A DNA stretch of 48,145 bases from Calditrichaceae bacterium. GTDB lineage: Bacteria; Calditrichota; Calditrichia; RBG-13-44-9; J075. This document shows positions 26,995-35,897 of this stretch, one piece after another. The first letter of the stretch is position 1. Each line of letters begins with the position of its first letter. The stretch lies in contig JABWBP010000071.1 of assembly GCA_013360445.1 (NCBI GenBank), positions 1 to 48,145 of the forward strand, given 5' to 3'. The notes below the pieces were generated by a model, which was not told the DNA's origin, made no database searches, and saw only the letters and a program-made list of their open reading frames with translations. The position numbers were made by a program, and so were the translations under genes.

Positions 26995-29900
26995 CTATTG
27001 CTTCGCACATTTTTCCAAATCCAGGCGAATGGTGATAAGAGTTCCGCCGCCTTCCCGGGATTCAAGCGTAAATGTCCCTTCAATCTCCTCCATCCGTTTC
27101 CGCATATTTACCAGCCCGTTGCCCGGCCTGTTTAGCGATTCCGGGCAAAATCCCTTCCCGTTATCCTGAATCTCGATTTCCAATTGCCCGCCCTTGATCG
27201 CCAAACCCAGGCGCACTTCCGAAGCCCCGGAATGCTTCTGCACGTTGTGCAGCGCTTCTTTGACTGCCAAAAAGAGATTGCGGCGCGCTTCCGCGCTTAA
27301 TTTGAGAGCGGGAATCATCTCCGGGAATTGAAACCGGCAGCGAACGGCGGCGGGCTGAAAATATTGCGAAGCGTATTGCCGCAGGTAGGCGGCCAGGTTA
27401 TCCAGGGCGTCGTTCTTCGGGTTGAGCGCCCAGATGATTTCGCTCATTTCATCCACCACCTCGGCGGCGGTGCGGGAGATTTGCGCCAGGGAGTTTTGCA
27501 CCTCTTCCGGCGGCAGGGCTCCGCTTTGCGCCAGGTTGCTGAGGATGGAAATGCGGCTGAGGCTGGCCCCCACCTCGTCGTGCATGTCGCGGGAAATGCG
27601 GGCGCGCTCCCGCTCCAATTCCCGCTCCCGCTCCAACTGCGTAATTTTACGCCTGACCTTGCGCAACTCCAGGTAGCGGATGCTCCCGCCCAGCGCTCCC
27701 AAAATCGCCAGCGCCGCCAGCGCCCGGAACCGCCAGGCCGCCCAGAACGGCGGCGAAATTATCACCCGGATTGCCAGCCCTTCTTCGTTCCAGACCCCGT
27801 CGTTGTTACTGGCCTTTACGCGAAAGGTGTATGCCCCGGGATCCAGGTGGGTGTAGCGCACCTCCCGGCGGGCGCCGCAATAGATCCACTCCTTCTCGAA
27901 GCCTTCCATTTTGTAAGCGTAGCGATTTTTGGCGGGATGGGTATATTCCAGCGCGGCAAACTGGAAGGAGAAGACCGATTCGCTATAGCGGAGCCGGATT
28001 TCCTCCACCGCCGCCGGGTTCTGTCCCAAATCCGCGGGCCGGTCGAACTTCTTGAAGCCGGTAAGAACCACCGCAGGGAGATGGGGATTGTCCTGCACCG
28101 AATCCGGGTGGAAAACGTTCAGCCCGTTGATCCCGCCGAAGAACATCTCTCCCCGCTCGTTCTTGAAATAAGCCCCGGTATTGAATTCGTAGGATTGCAG
28201 CCCGTCCTCCGGGCCGTAATTGCGAAAGGTCGCGGTCTGCAAATTGAATTTGGAAAGCCCGCGGTTGCTGCTGATCCAGAGATTTCCCGCCTGGCTGCCG
28301 GCCTGGCTGTCGCGGGAAGCCGGGGCGGGCAGGCCGGCGTCGTCTCCCAAAATGCCGTAGATGAAACCGTTCGGCAGGCCGTGCTTCTCATATTAGCGGA
28401 TGAATTTCCCGGTTTCCCGGTCGAATTTATTTAGCCCGTTTTCCGTACCGATCCACAGGATGTGTCCCGCCTGCCGGGGGTCTTCGTAGATGGCTCTTAT
28501 AGTATTGTTGCTGAGGCTGGTAGAATCCCGCGGATCGTGGAGATAATGAACGAAGCGCTCCGTGCGGGGATCGAAGCAGTTCAACCCCCCGTCGTTGGTG
28601 CCGATCCACAGCAGCCCGTCGGCGGACTCGCGCAGCGCCCAGACCCAGTTATCGCTCAGGCTGTTGGGGTTAGCAGGATCGTGGCGATACCAGGTGAATG
28701 TGAGCGGATCTGCCCCCGGGTGGATTTTTCCAAAACCGGAAGAGCCGATCCAGATATTCCCGCGGCGGTTTTCTAACAAGGCGTACACCGCGCCAACCAG
28801 ATAATGTGTAAACCGGCCGGTAGAGGGATCGAAGCGATTCAACCCCTTATCCGTGCCGATCCAGAGAGTGCCCGCCAGATCCTCTCCCGCAGGGATGGCC
28901 TGCCCCCTTGGGGATGCCCACAAAATGCAATTCACGTTGTCATTGCTGAGGCTGTTCGGGTTAGCAGGATCGGCGCGAAAGGAAGTTGCGCGGCCACTTT
29001 CCAGCTCGATCCGGCACAACCCGCCGCCGTAAGCGCCTGACCACAACTCTCTTTGCCCCGCCGGGTCCGCGGCCGGCCTTCATAAATCGCTTTCAGAAAA
29101 TTGCTGCACAGGGGAAGGGCGCTTTCCGCCCCGGCGTGGTAGTGGGCAAATTTGGGCGGGCGGGGATCGAGCTTGTTCACCCCCCCGCCGTCGGTTCCGA
29201 TCCAGAGCAGCCCGGAGCGATCATAAGACAGGCTTATCACCTTGTTCGCGCTGAGACCGTGGGGATCGCCCTGGCGGTGCAGAAAGCGGGTAAACTTCCC
29301 GGTTTGGGGATCCAGGCGGTTCAATCCGCCGTTCTCAGCGCCCACCCACAGGAAATCGGCGCTGTCTTCGCAAATGGCGAGCGCCTGGTCGTCGCTGAGG
29401 CTGAAAGGATTTTTCGGATCATGCCGGTAGCCGGTAAAAGTGCTCGTGTGCGGCTGGTATTTCCACAGGCCGTGCTCCCAGGTTCCGATCCAAAGGTTGC
29501 CGGCGCGGTCTTCCATAATGTCAGTAATGGTAACGGCCGGGGGATTATTCACCGGCAGCGGGAAGGGAAAGAACTGCCCGGTTTACGGATCGAAGCGGTA
29601 TAAATCCAAAAAAGCAGTTCCAATCCAGAGGCTGCCCGGGCGGTCTGTTGCTTCGGAGATACCCGCGGAAAATGCTTTCCCGCGGGGAGCGCGATAAATT
29701 TTTTTTACCTCAAAAAACACATCATCCCGCAATTCTGGGGGCCGGTACAGGCGAAATTTGCCGGTGGCGGGGCGCAAGGCGTAAAGGCCGCTCATCGCCC
29801 CCACCCAGACGATTCCGTTGCCATCCGGGTAAACCGCCGCAGTTTTACTGGAAATGGGATAAGAAGGATTGCGGAAATCCACCGCGGAGGTATCCGGCAA

Positions 29901-30296
29901 AAAACGGTAAAACTTATCCTCTTCGCGGCGCCATTTGTTCACCCCCCGGTCGGTGGCGATCCAGAGATTGCCTTCTTCATCTTCCGCCAGATTGCGGATA
30001 GTGTTTTCCGAAATCGAATGGGGATCGAACGGGTCGTGGCGGTAAACCACGATCTCGTAGCCGTCGTAGCGGTTCAGCCCGTCCGCGGTTCCGAACCACA
30101 TAAACCCCTGGCGGTCTTGAAGGATGCAGTACGGCGTGTTCTGCGAAAGCCCTTCCGCCACGGAAAGATGCTCAAAGCGGAAATGGGAAGATTGCGAATG
30201 CAGGGCGGTAGAAACACCGGCCCCCGCCAGGCAGCAAAAAACCCACCCGGCGATAGTGAAATTTCTGTTCTTTCCCGCCATTGGCAGCAACTCCAT
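26995..30296 (-). pseudogene. Propeller-type sensor histidine kinase, interrupted
   Basis: Conceptually this is one protein of about 1,100 residues: a signal/anchor (FTIAGWVFCCLAGAGV), two-component-regulator propeller repeats (LWIGTxxGLxRFDP type), a Y_Y_Y domain (YTHLDPGAYTFRVKASNNDG), a membrane helix, a HisKA_3 domain with the phosphorylated histidine in ISRDMHDEVGASLSR, and an ATPase domain (NLFLAVKEALHNVQKHS, IEIQDNGKGF, GNGLVNMRKR). Three lesions break it: an in-frame TAA at 29583-29585 (RFDP-stop-TGQF), a one-base-class frameshift near 29070-29090 (YEGR...RELWSGAYGGG), and an in-frame TAA at 28393-28395 (KFIR-stop-YEKHGLPN). The sequence across each stop stays homologous, so these are recent changes or sequencing errors. 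The kinase half alone remains open from 28350 to 26995. Confidence 0.85.
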
Positions 30297-30420
30297 TAGA
30301 AAACAGCATTATCTATACACAATTTTATTTGCCCGGAACGCTTTGGAATCAGTCGCTTTTTATGTAAGTTACCCGTCCGGGCTAAATTAATTCACCGCAA
30401 CAAAAAATGAAACTGAATTT

Positions 30421-31284
30421 ATGGCCGCGGCAAAGCAAACCTTTATCGACCGGGCGCAAGATCCTTCACAGGCCCGGCAAGAAACGGCAGCCGCCGGCTT
30501 ACCGCTGTTCTTCAGGCTTTCCGGCCCGCCCGCCCGCCCGGTGATCCTGTTTCTCCACGGTTTCCTGGGCAGCGGGGAAGAGTGGGAAGAGATTATTGCT
30601 TTGCTTGGCGACCGTTTCCAATGCCTGACCGTGGATCTGCCCGGCCACGGCCGCAGCGCTTCTTCGGATCGCCGGCGCTCCTGGAGCATGGAGAATACCG
30701 CCAAAGCCGTAATCGCCCTGCTGCAACGGTTGGGCATCCGTGAATGCTTTCTGGCCGGTTATTCCATGGGCGGGCGGCTGGCGCTGTATCTCACCCTCGC
30801 TTATCCGCAATATTTCGCTAAAGCCATCCTGGAGTCCGCCTCCCCGGGATTAAAGACCGAACCGGAGCGCCGGGAACGGATCGCACGCGACGAGCAACTG
30901 GCGCGGCGGTTGGAAGCCGGCGATTTCCGTGAATTTCTGCATGGCTGGTATCGCCAGCCGCTCTTTCAAACCCTGGTGCAGCACCCTCGATTTGAGGAAA
31001 TTTTTCAAAACCGTTTGCAAAATGATCCCCGGGGGCTGGCCAAATCGCTGCGCGACATGGGAACCGGCGCCCAGCCCTCCCTGTGGGAGCAATTGCCGGG
31101 GAATAAAATTCCTCTCCTTTTGGTGGTAGGGGAAAAAGATGCTAAATTCCGGGCGCTTGCCGGGGAAATGGCCGAACACTGCCGGGCGATCCGCATCGAA
31201 ACCATTGCCGGGTGCGGCCACAACGTTCACGTGGAGAATGCCGGCGCGTTCGCAGAAGCGCTGATAAAGTTCGCCAGTGAATAG
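30421..31284 (+). CDS. menH: Alpha/beta hydrolase, MenH-type (SHCHC synthase)
   Basis: This is a 287-residue alpha/beta hydrolase with VILFLHGFLGSGEEW (oxyanion hole), LTVDLPGHGRS, the nucleophile elbow AGYSMGGRLAL, the aspartate near LLVVGEKDAKF and the histidine in GCGHNVHVENAGAF. The residue pattern GxSMGGR plus position directly before menB argue for MenH, which removes pyruvate from SEPHCHC in menaquinone synthesis. The first 30 or so residues are an unusual lead-in; a later start is possible. Cytoplasmic. Confidence 0.85.
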   Translation: MAAAKQTFIDRAQDPSQARQETAAAGLPLFFRLSGPPARPVILFLHGFLGSGEEWEEIIALLGDRFQCLTVDLPGHGRSASSDRRRSWSMENTAKAVIALLQRLGIRECFLAGYSMGGRLALYLTLAYPQYFAKAILESASPGLKTEPERRERIARDEQLARRLEAGDFREFLHGWYRQPLFQTLVQHPRFEEIFQNRLQNDPRGLAKSLRDMGTGAQPSLWEQLPGNKIPLLLVVGEKDAKFRALAGEMAEHCRAIRIETIAGCGHNVHVENAGAFAEALIKFASE

Positions 31285-31299
31285 ACATTGGCCTGCGGG

Positions 31300-31415
31300 G
31301 TCATTAATGGTCATTTGGCTTCGCCGTCATTAATCGGCATTTGGGAATGACCATCAATGACAATGAATGACGCGCGAAGCGCCAATGACGGCGCAGCCGA
31401 ATGACGCCGTCAGGC
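31300..31415. repeat. AATGACGGCG / TCATTAATGG palindromic repeat
   Basis: GTCATTAATGGTCATT (31300-31315) is inverted at 31346-31361 with one mismatch, and GGCTTCGCCGTCATT recurs inverted near 31400 with one mismatch. Similar AATGACGCCG pieces occur at 32940-32966 before menA. This is a composite intergenic palindrome between menH and menB. Confidence 0.6.
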
Positions 31416-31442
31416 AATTGATCAATCATACCAGGAGGAAAA

Positions 31443-32267
31443 ATGAGTTCCGTAAAATGGATTTCTGCAGGAAATTACACTGACATCAAATACGAAAAGT
31501 GCGAAGAAGGCATCGCCAAAATCACCATCAACCGCCCGGAGGTGCGCAACGCCTTCCGCCCTTTAACGGTGAAGGAAATGATCCACGCCCTGGCCGAGGC
31601 CCGCGACGACGCCGGGGTGGGGGTGATCATCCTTACCGGCGAGGGCGAAAAAGCCTTCTGCTCCGGCGGCGACCAGCGGGTGCGCGGGGAAGCCGGCTAC
31701 GTGGATGACGAAGGCGTGCACCGCCTGAACGTGCTGGATTTCCAGCGCCAGATTCGCACCTGCCCCAAACCGGTGATTGCCATGGTGGCCGGGTACGCCA
31801 TCGGCGGCGGGCACGTGCTTCATTTGCTGTGCGATCTCACCATCGCGGCGAATAACGCCATTTTCGGCCAGACCGGCCCGAAAGTGGGATCATTCGACGG
31901 CGGCTACGGGGCCAGCTACATGGCGCGGATCGTGGGGCAGAAAAAAGCCCGGGAAATCTGGTTCCTCTGCCGGCAGTACAACGCGCAGCAGGCGCTGGAG
32001 ATGGGTTTGGTGAACACCGTGGTTCCTTACGAAAAATTAGAAGCGGAAACCCTCCAATGGTGCCGGGAAATTTTGGCCAACTCCCCCATCGCCATCCGCT
32101 GCCTGAAAGCCGCCCTCAACGCCGACTGCGACGGCCAGGCCGGGTTGCAGGAGCTGGCCGGCAACGCCACCATGCTCTTCTACATGACCGAGGAAGGCCA
32201 GGAGGGGCGCAACGCTTTCGTGGAAAAACGCAAGCCGGATTTCAAGAAGTTTACCCGCAGACCGTGA
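31443..32267 (+). CDS. menB: 1,4-dihydroxy-2-naphthoyl-CoA synthase MenB
   Basis: This is a 274-residue crotonase-fold enzyme. [51 protein letters not shown] (oxyanion hole) and [20 protein letters not shown] are MenB-specific signatures, as is the terminal [18 protein letters not shown]. It closes the second ring of the naphthoquinone from o-succinylbenzoyl-CoA. A perfect AGGAGG lies 6 bases before the ATG. It lies 158 bases after menH. Confidence 0.95.
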   Translation: MSSVKWISAGNYTDIKYEKCEEGIAKITINRPEVRNAFRPLTVKEMIHALAEARDDAGVGVIILTGEGEKAFCSGGDQRVRGEAGYVDDEGVHRLNVLDFQRQIRTCPKPVIAMVAGYAIGGGHVLHLLCDLTIAANNAIFGQTGPKVGSFDGGYGASYMARIVGQKKAREIWFLCRQYNAQQALEMGLVNTVVPYEKLEAETLQWCREILANSPIAIRCLKAALNADCDGQAGLQELAGNATMLFYMTEEGQEGRNAFVEKRKPDFKKFTRRP

Positions 32268-32366
32268 GGATTGAAAATTTTTGATTGAAGATTTTCGATT
32301 GTGGGAAATTTATTTTAAGTTAGCCGGAAGGTGGTTATTTTGGAAAAAGCTTTTAAAGAGCGGGTC

Positions 32367-32936
32367 ATGGCCTTACAGCCTGAAAAATTGGTAACTGCGG
32401 AAAAATATTTGGCGCTGGAGCGCAAAGCTGACCATAAAAGCGAATATTATGCCGGTGAAATATTCGCCATGGCCGGGGCCAGCGAACGCCATAACTTAAT
32501 TGTGGCCAATGTGGTTGCCGAGCTTCGCGCCGGCCTTAAGCGACGCGACTGTAAAGTGTATCCCAGCGATATGCGGCTTAAAATCCTATCCACCGGTCTG
32601 TACACTTATCCCGACGTGGTAGTGGTCTGCAACAAGCCTCAATTTGATGATGAACATAAAGATACCCTGCTGAATCCCACCTTAATTGTGGAAATTCTCT
32701 CCGAATCGACTGAAGCGCATGACCGGGGTAAGAAATTCGAGCACTATCGCAAAATTGAAAGCCTGGCCGAATACCTGCTCATTCCCCAGGATTCCCCTAA
32801 AATCGAATATTATTCCCGGCAGCCGGAAAACCAGTGGCTGCTTTCGGAAATAACCGGTCTGCAGAATACGGTTAAGCTGGCGGCGATTGGGTGCGAACTC
32901 GTTCTGGCCGAAGTCTATGATAAAGTAGAAATATGA
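32367..32936 (+). CDS. Uma2 family (DUF820) endonuclease-like protein
   Basis: The protein has about 190 residues: TAEKYLALERKADHKSEYYAGEIFAMAGAS at the start, then RHNLIVANVVAELRAGL, YPDVVVVC, and LIVEILSESTEAHDRGKKFEHYRKI with YLLIPQDSPKIEYYSR. This is the Uma2/DUF820 pattern, a PD-(D/E)xK fold without known biological role, often multicopy. The ATG at 32367 begins the family match; an ATG-less extension (GTG, 32331) is possible. It interrupts the menaquinone genes, suggesting later insertion, and repeat-like sequence lies just 3' of it (32940-32966). Confidence 0.85.
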   Translation: MALQPEKLVTAEKYLALERKADHKSEYYAGEIFAMAGASERHNLIVANVVAELRAGLKRRDCKVYPSDMRLKILSTGLYTYPDVVVVCNKPQFDDEHKDTLLNPTLIVEILSESTEAHDRGKKFEHYRKIESLAEYLLIPQDSPKIEYYSRQPENQWLLSEITGLQNTVKLAAIGCELVLAEVYDKVEI

Positions 32937-32967
32937 ATAACGCGAAGCCAAATGACGCCGGAGGCAA

Positions 32968-33879
32968 ATGACTAAAATCGCCCAAACAGTTGCCCCAAAC
33001 CCTGGCAAGTTTGAAACCTGGCTCCTCGCCGCCCGCCCCAAAACCCTCTGGGCCTCCATCGCCCCGGTGCTGATGGGCACGGCCATGGCCTTTGCCGACG
33101 GTAAAGCGCACTGGCTCGCCGCCGCCGCGGCGCTGGTCGGTTCCATGCTGATCCAGATCGGCACCAACCTCGCCAACGACTACTTCGATTACCTGCACGG
33201 CGCGGACACCCACGAGCGCTTAGGCCCCACCCGCGCCACCCAGGCCGGGCTGGTGAAGCCGGGAACCATGAAACGCGCCTTTATGCTCACCTTTGCCCTG
33301 GCCTTCGCAGTCGGGATGTACCTGGTCTGGCGGGGCGGCTGGCCGGTTTTTGCCTTAGGAATGCTCTCCATCCTGTTCGGCGTTCTCTACACCGGCGGGC
33401 CTTATCCCTTGGGCTACAACGGCCTGGGCGATATTTTCGTGCTGATCTTCTTCGGACCCGTGGCGGTCGGGGGGACTTACTACGTTCAGGCGCTGGAGAT
33501 CAATTCTATTGTTATACTGGCGGGGTTGGCCCCGGGGTTGATCTCCGTGGCCTTGCTCACGGTCAACAACCTGCGCGATATCCACACCGACCGCAAGACC
33601 GGCAAGCGCACCCTAACGGTGCGCTTCGGGGCGAATTTTGCCCGGCTGGAATACCTTCTCTGCATTCTGCTGGCCTGCCTCCTGCCCGTCGCCCTGACGA
33701 TTCTGAAGGGCGGCAATTATTATTCGCTCATTACCATTGGAGTACTGCTCTTTGCCATCCCGGCGATCAGAACCGTGTTCCGGGAGAGCGGCAGCCCGGT
33801 GTTGAACGAGGCGCTCGCCCGCACCGGGAAAATGCTCTTGATTTACAGCATCCTCTTTTCTATCGGTTGGGTGATGTAA
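32968..33879 (+). CDS. menA: 1,4-dihydroxy-2-naphthoate polyprenyltransferase MenA
   Basis: This is a 303-residue UbiA-family membrane protein of about eight helices. The first Asp-rich motif is NDYFDYLHGAD (after IQIGTNLA), and the second is NNLRDIHTDRKTGKRTL. AARPKTLWASIAPVLMGTA at the N terminus is typical for MenA. It attaches the polyprenyl tail to DHNA in the inner membrane, giving demethylmenaquinone. It starts 31 bases after uma2 and is followed directly by a hairpin repeat. Confidence 0.94.
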   Translation: MTKIAQTVAPNPGKFETWLLAARPKTLWASIAPVLMGTAMAFADGKAHWLAAAAALVGSMLIQIGTNLANDYFDYLHGADTHERLGPTRATQAGLVKPGTMKRAFMLTFALAFAVGMYLVWRGGWPVFALGMLSILFGVLYTGGPYPLGYNGLGDIFVLIFFGPVAVGGTYYVQALEINSIVILAGLAPGLISVALLTVNNLRDIHTDRKTGKRTLTVRFGANFARLEYLLCILLACLLPVALTILKGGNYYSLITIGVLLFAIPAIRTVFRESGSPVLNEALARTGKMLLIYSILFSIGWVM

Positions 33880-33881
33880 CG

Positions 33882-33904
33882 GGAGTGCAAAATTTATTTT
33901 GCAC
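33882..33904. repeat. Single-hairpin member of the TGCAAA family, copy 3
   Basis: GGAGTGCAAAATTTATTTTGCAC: a perfect 9-bp stem GTGCAAAAT / ATTTTGCAC around TT. As in copy 2 (18661) it begins two bases after a gene stop (TAAC-GGAG context). The stem has changed from C-G to T-A-type pairs relative to copies 1 and 2 while pairing is kept. Only one arm is present. Confidence 0.6.
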
Positions 33905-33920
33905 GGGTTCAAACGATATT

Positions 33921-35012
33921 ATGAAACTCGCCAATATTACGCTTTTTCATTACTGTTTGCCCCTTGTCAGACCCTTGCGAATGATGGGCCAGGCAATAAT
34001 CGAACGCACCGGCCTGTTAATCCGCTTTCAGGATGAAAATAACCACAGCGGTTGGGGAGAAATCGCCCCCTTTCCCGGCCTGCACCGGGAAAACCTGTCC
34101 ACCACGGAAGGGCAACTTCTTCAATCGCAAAAAACTTTGCGCGGCCATTCCCTGCCGCCTGATTTACCGCAGTTAAACGGCGCTTTCGAGAGATGGCTGG
34201 AGGAGTATCAACTCTTCCCTTCGGTGCGCTGCGGCGTCGAAACGGCGGCGCTGAATCTGTTAGCAAATGCGCAGGGCAAACCGCTGTGCGCGCTCCTTTC
34301 GCCCCGTTACCGCAGCGCGGTTTCCGTGAATGCGCTGCTGAGTGGTTCCCCGGAGGAGATACGGGCGCAACTGCCCTCCCTGGTTGCAGAGGGCTACAAA
34401 GCAGTGAAGCTGAAAGTGGGGCGGCAGAAGGTACATGACGACGCCGAATTCGTGCGGCAGGTGCGCCGCGCCCTGCCGGGTTCGGTGTCCCTGCGCCTGG
34501 ACGCCAACCGCGCCTGGCAGTTGAGAGAAGCAGTAGATTTTGGGAAGGCGATCCGCGATTGCTCCATCGAATACATCGAAGAACCGCTGCAAATTCCTTC
34601 CGAACTGAACAAATTCCATGCCGAAACCGGCCTGGTCCTGGCGTTAGATGAAACCCTCGCGGAAATTTCCCCGGGGGATTTTCGCCCCTTTCCGGGGCTT
34701 GCCGCCCTGATTCTGAAACCCTCGGTTATCGGGGGATTTGCGAGAACCCTGCAATTGGCCCGCCTCGCCGCAATCCATCAACTGAAAGCGGTAATCAGCA
34801 GCGTTTTTTCCTCCGGGGTGGGGCTGGCGGCGGAAGCGGCCCTGGCGGCCTGCGTCAACGAAGAGGATATCCCGGCGGGGCTGGATACCTGCCGCTGGCT
34901 GGCGGAAGACCTGCTGGCGGAAGCGTTCCCCTTGCAAAATGGGCAAATAGAAGTTGAAGAAGCTTTTCGGAGAGGGCAAGTGATTCGAATGGAAATGTTG
35001 GAAAGAATTTGA
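33921..35012 (+). CDS. menC: o-Succinylbenzoate synthase MenC
   Basis: This is a protein of about 363 residues of the enolase superfamily (muconate-lactonizing subgroup). KAVKLKVGR carries the KxK lysine pair, metal ligands are in LRLDANRAW, YIEEPL and LALDETL, and the second lysine is in LILKPSVIGG. It dehydrates SHCHC to o-succinylbenzoate. The frame opens at 33867 inside menA's end and the hairpin repeat, but the ATG at 33921 begins the conserved sequence (MKLANITLFHYCLPL). MenD, MenF and MenE are not in the window. Confidence 0.9.
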   Translation: MKLANITLFHYCLPLVRPLRMMGQAIIERTGLLIRFQDENNHSGWGEIAPFPGLHRENLSTTEGQLLQSQKTLRGHSLPPDLPQLNGAFERWLEEYQLFPSVRCGVETAALNLLANAQGKPLCALLSPRYRSAVSVNALLSGSPEEIRAQLPSLVAEGYKAVKLKVGRQKVHDDAEFVRQVRRALPGSVSLRLDANRAWQLREAVDFGKAIRDCSIEYIEEPLQIPSELNKFHAETGLVLALDETLAEISPGDFRPFPGLAALILKPSVIGGFARTLQLARLAAIHQLKAVISSVFSSGVGLAAEAALAACVNEEDIPAGLDTCRWLAEDLLAEAFPLQNGQIEVEEAFRRGQVIRMEMLERI

Positions 35013-35022
35013 GTGTACCCCA

Positions 35023-35622
35023 ATGATGAACGCGCTCCCCCGCTACTCCCCGCTGCCCCGTTCCTTCTATTACCGCCCCACGCTCGCCGTGGCCAGGGAA
35101 CTGCTCGGCGCCCGCCTGGTGCGGCGGTTGGATAACGGCTTGCAACTGGTGGGGAAAATCGTGGAAACCGAGGCCTACATCGGGGAAGAAGACCCCGCCT
35201 GCCACGCCGCCCGGGGCAGAACCCCGCGCACCGCCATCATGTACGGCCCGCCCGGCTACGCTTACATTTATTTTACCTACGGAATGCACCACTGCCTGAA
35301 CGCGGTGACCGAGCGGGAGGGTTTTCCCGCGGCGGCGCTCATCCGCGCCGTGGAGCCGTTGGAGGGGCTGGAAACCATGCGGGAATTCTACGGCCGCTCC
35401 CGGGGTTCCCGGCTCACCGACGGGCCGGGCAAGCTCTGCCGCGCCTTCGCGCTGGATAGATCCCTCAACGGGGCAGACCTCTGCGGCGAGATTCTCTTCA
35501 TCGCCGCCGGGGAGGAAGTAGCGGAGCAGCACATCGCCGTTACTCCCCGGATCGGCATCCGGTCAGGGAAAGAATATCCCTGGCGATTTTGCCTCAAAAA
35601 TAATTCTTTCGTTTCCCGGTGA
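35023..35622 (+). CDS. mpg: DNA-3-methyladenine glycosylase (AAG/MPG type)
   Basis: This is a 199-residue protein with ARELLGARLVRR, then KIVETEAYIGEEDPACHAARG with the catalytic glutamate, MYGPPGYAYIYFTYGMHHCLN and LIRAVEPLEG, LTDGPGKLCRAF. All are signatures of the 3-methyladenine/hypoxanthine glycosylase family that removes alkylated purines. Starts at 35023 and 35026 are both possible (MM). It follows menC by 10 bases and probably shares its transcript, but has no pathway link. The gene is followed at 35639 by a 31-bp palindrome. Confidence 0.93.
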   Translation: MMNALPRYSPLPRSFYYRPTLAVARELLGARLVRRLDNGLQLVGKIVETEAYIGEEDPACHAARGRTPRTAIMYGPPGYAYIYFTYGMHHCLNAVTEREGFPAAALIRAVEPLEGLETMREFYGRSRGSRLTDGPGKLCRAFALDRSLNGADLCGEILFIAAGEEVAEQHIAVTPRIGIRSGKEYPWRFCLKNNSFVSR

Positions 35623-35638
35623 ATATTTCCATCAGAGA

Positions 35639-35669
35639 GACCTCAAAGGTTTTGAAAACCTTTGAGGTC
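35639..35669. repeat. GACCTCAAAGGTTTT palindrome, copy 1
   Basis: A perfect 15-bp inverted repeat, GACCTCAAAGGTTTT-G-AAAACCTTTGAGGTC, follows the glycosylase gene by 17 bases. The same sequence, with a C at the centre and two more base pairs, is at 40512-40546. It could act as a bidirectional terminator but lacks a strong T-tract. Confidence 0.8.
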
Positions 35670-35771
35670 TTCACTCCCCTGTAAAATTTTTCTACAAATT
35701 TCCTTCCGGCAAATATTGCCATTCCGGCATTTCTCCCCTGAAACAGCAGGTTTTTGCGCTGATTTTATACC

Positions 35772-35787
35772 TGGCACAATGATTGTA
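35772..35787 (+). promoter_or_regulatory. Possible sigma54 promoter for the G8 gene
   Basis: TGGCAC-AATGA-TTGTA resembles the sigma54 consensus TGGCAC-N5-TTGCA with the invariant GG at -24 and correct spacing, but the -12 GC reads GT. It lies about 110 bases before the first start codon of the G8-domain gene and directly before a structured leader. This is a weak prediction based on one site. Confidence 0.3.
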
Positions 35788-35791
35788 GAGA

Positions 35792-35868
35792 GTAGAACCA
35801 CTCGAAAAAACCGGCGCAAAAACTTCCCGCACTGTTCGAACGGGAGTTCCGGATCGGGCCGGTTCTAC
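35792..35868 (+). other. Structured leader RNA candidate before the G8 gene
   Basis: Nested pairings are GTAGAACC (35792-35799) with GGTTCTAC (35861-35868); inside this, ACCGGC (35810-35815) with GCCGGT (35858-35863), which would compete with the outer helix at its last bases; and an inner AACTTCCCG (35821-35829) with CGGGAGTT (35841-35848) with one bulge. The element ends about 30 bases before the start codon. It could be a riboswitch-like or protein-bound leader, or one more palindromic repeat; I do not recognise it. Confidence 0.4.
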
Positions 35869-35897
35869 GTTAGACAAAACTTGTTAAGGAGCGAGAA

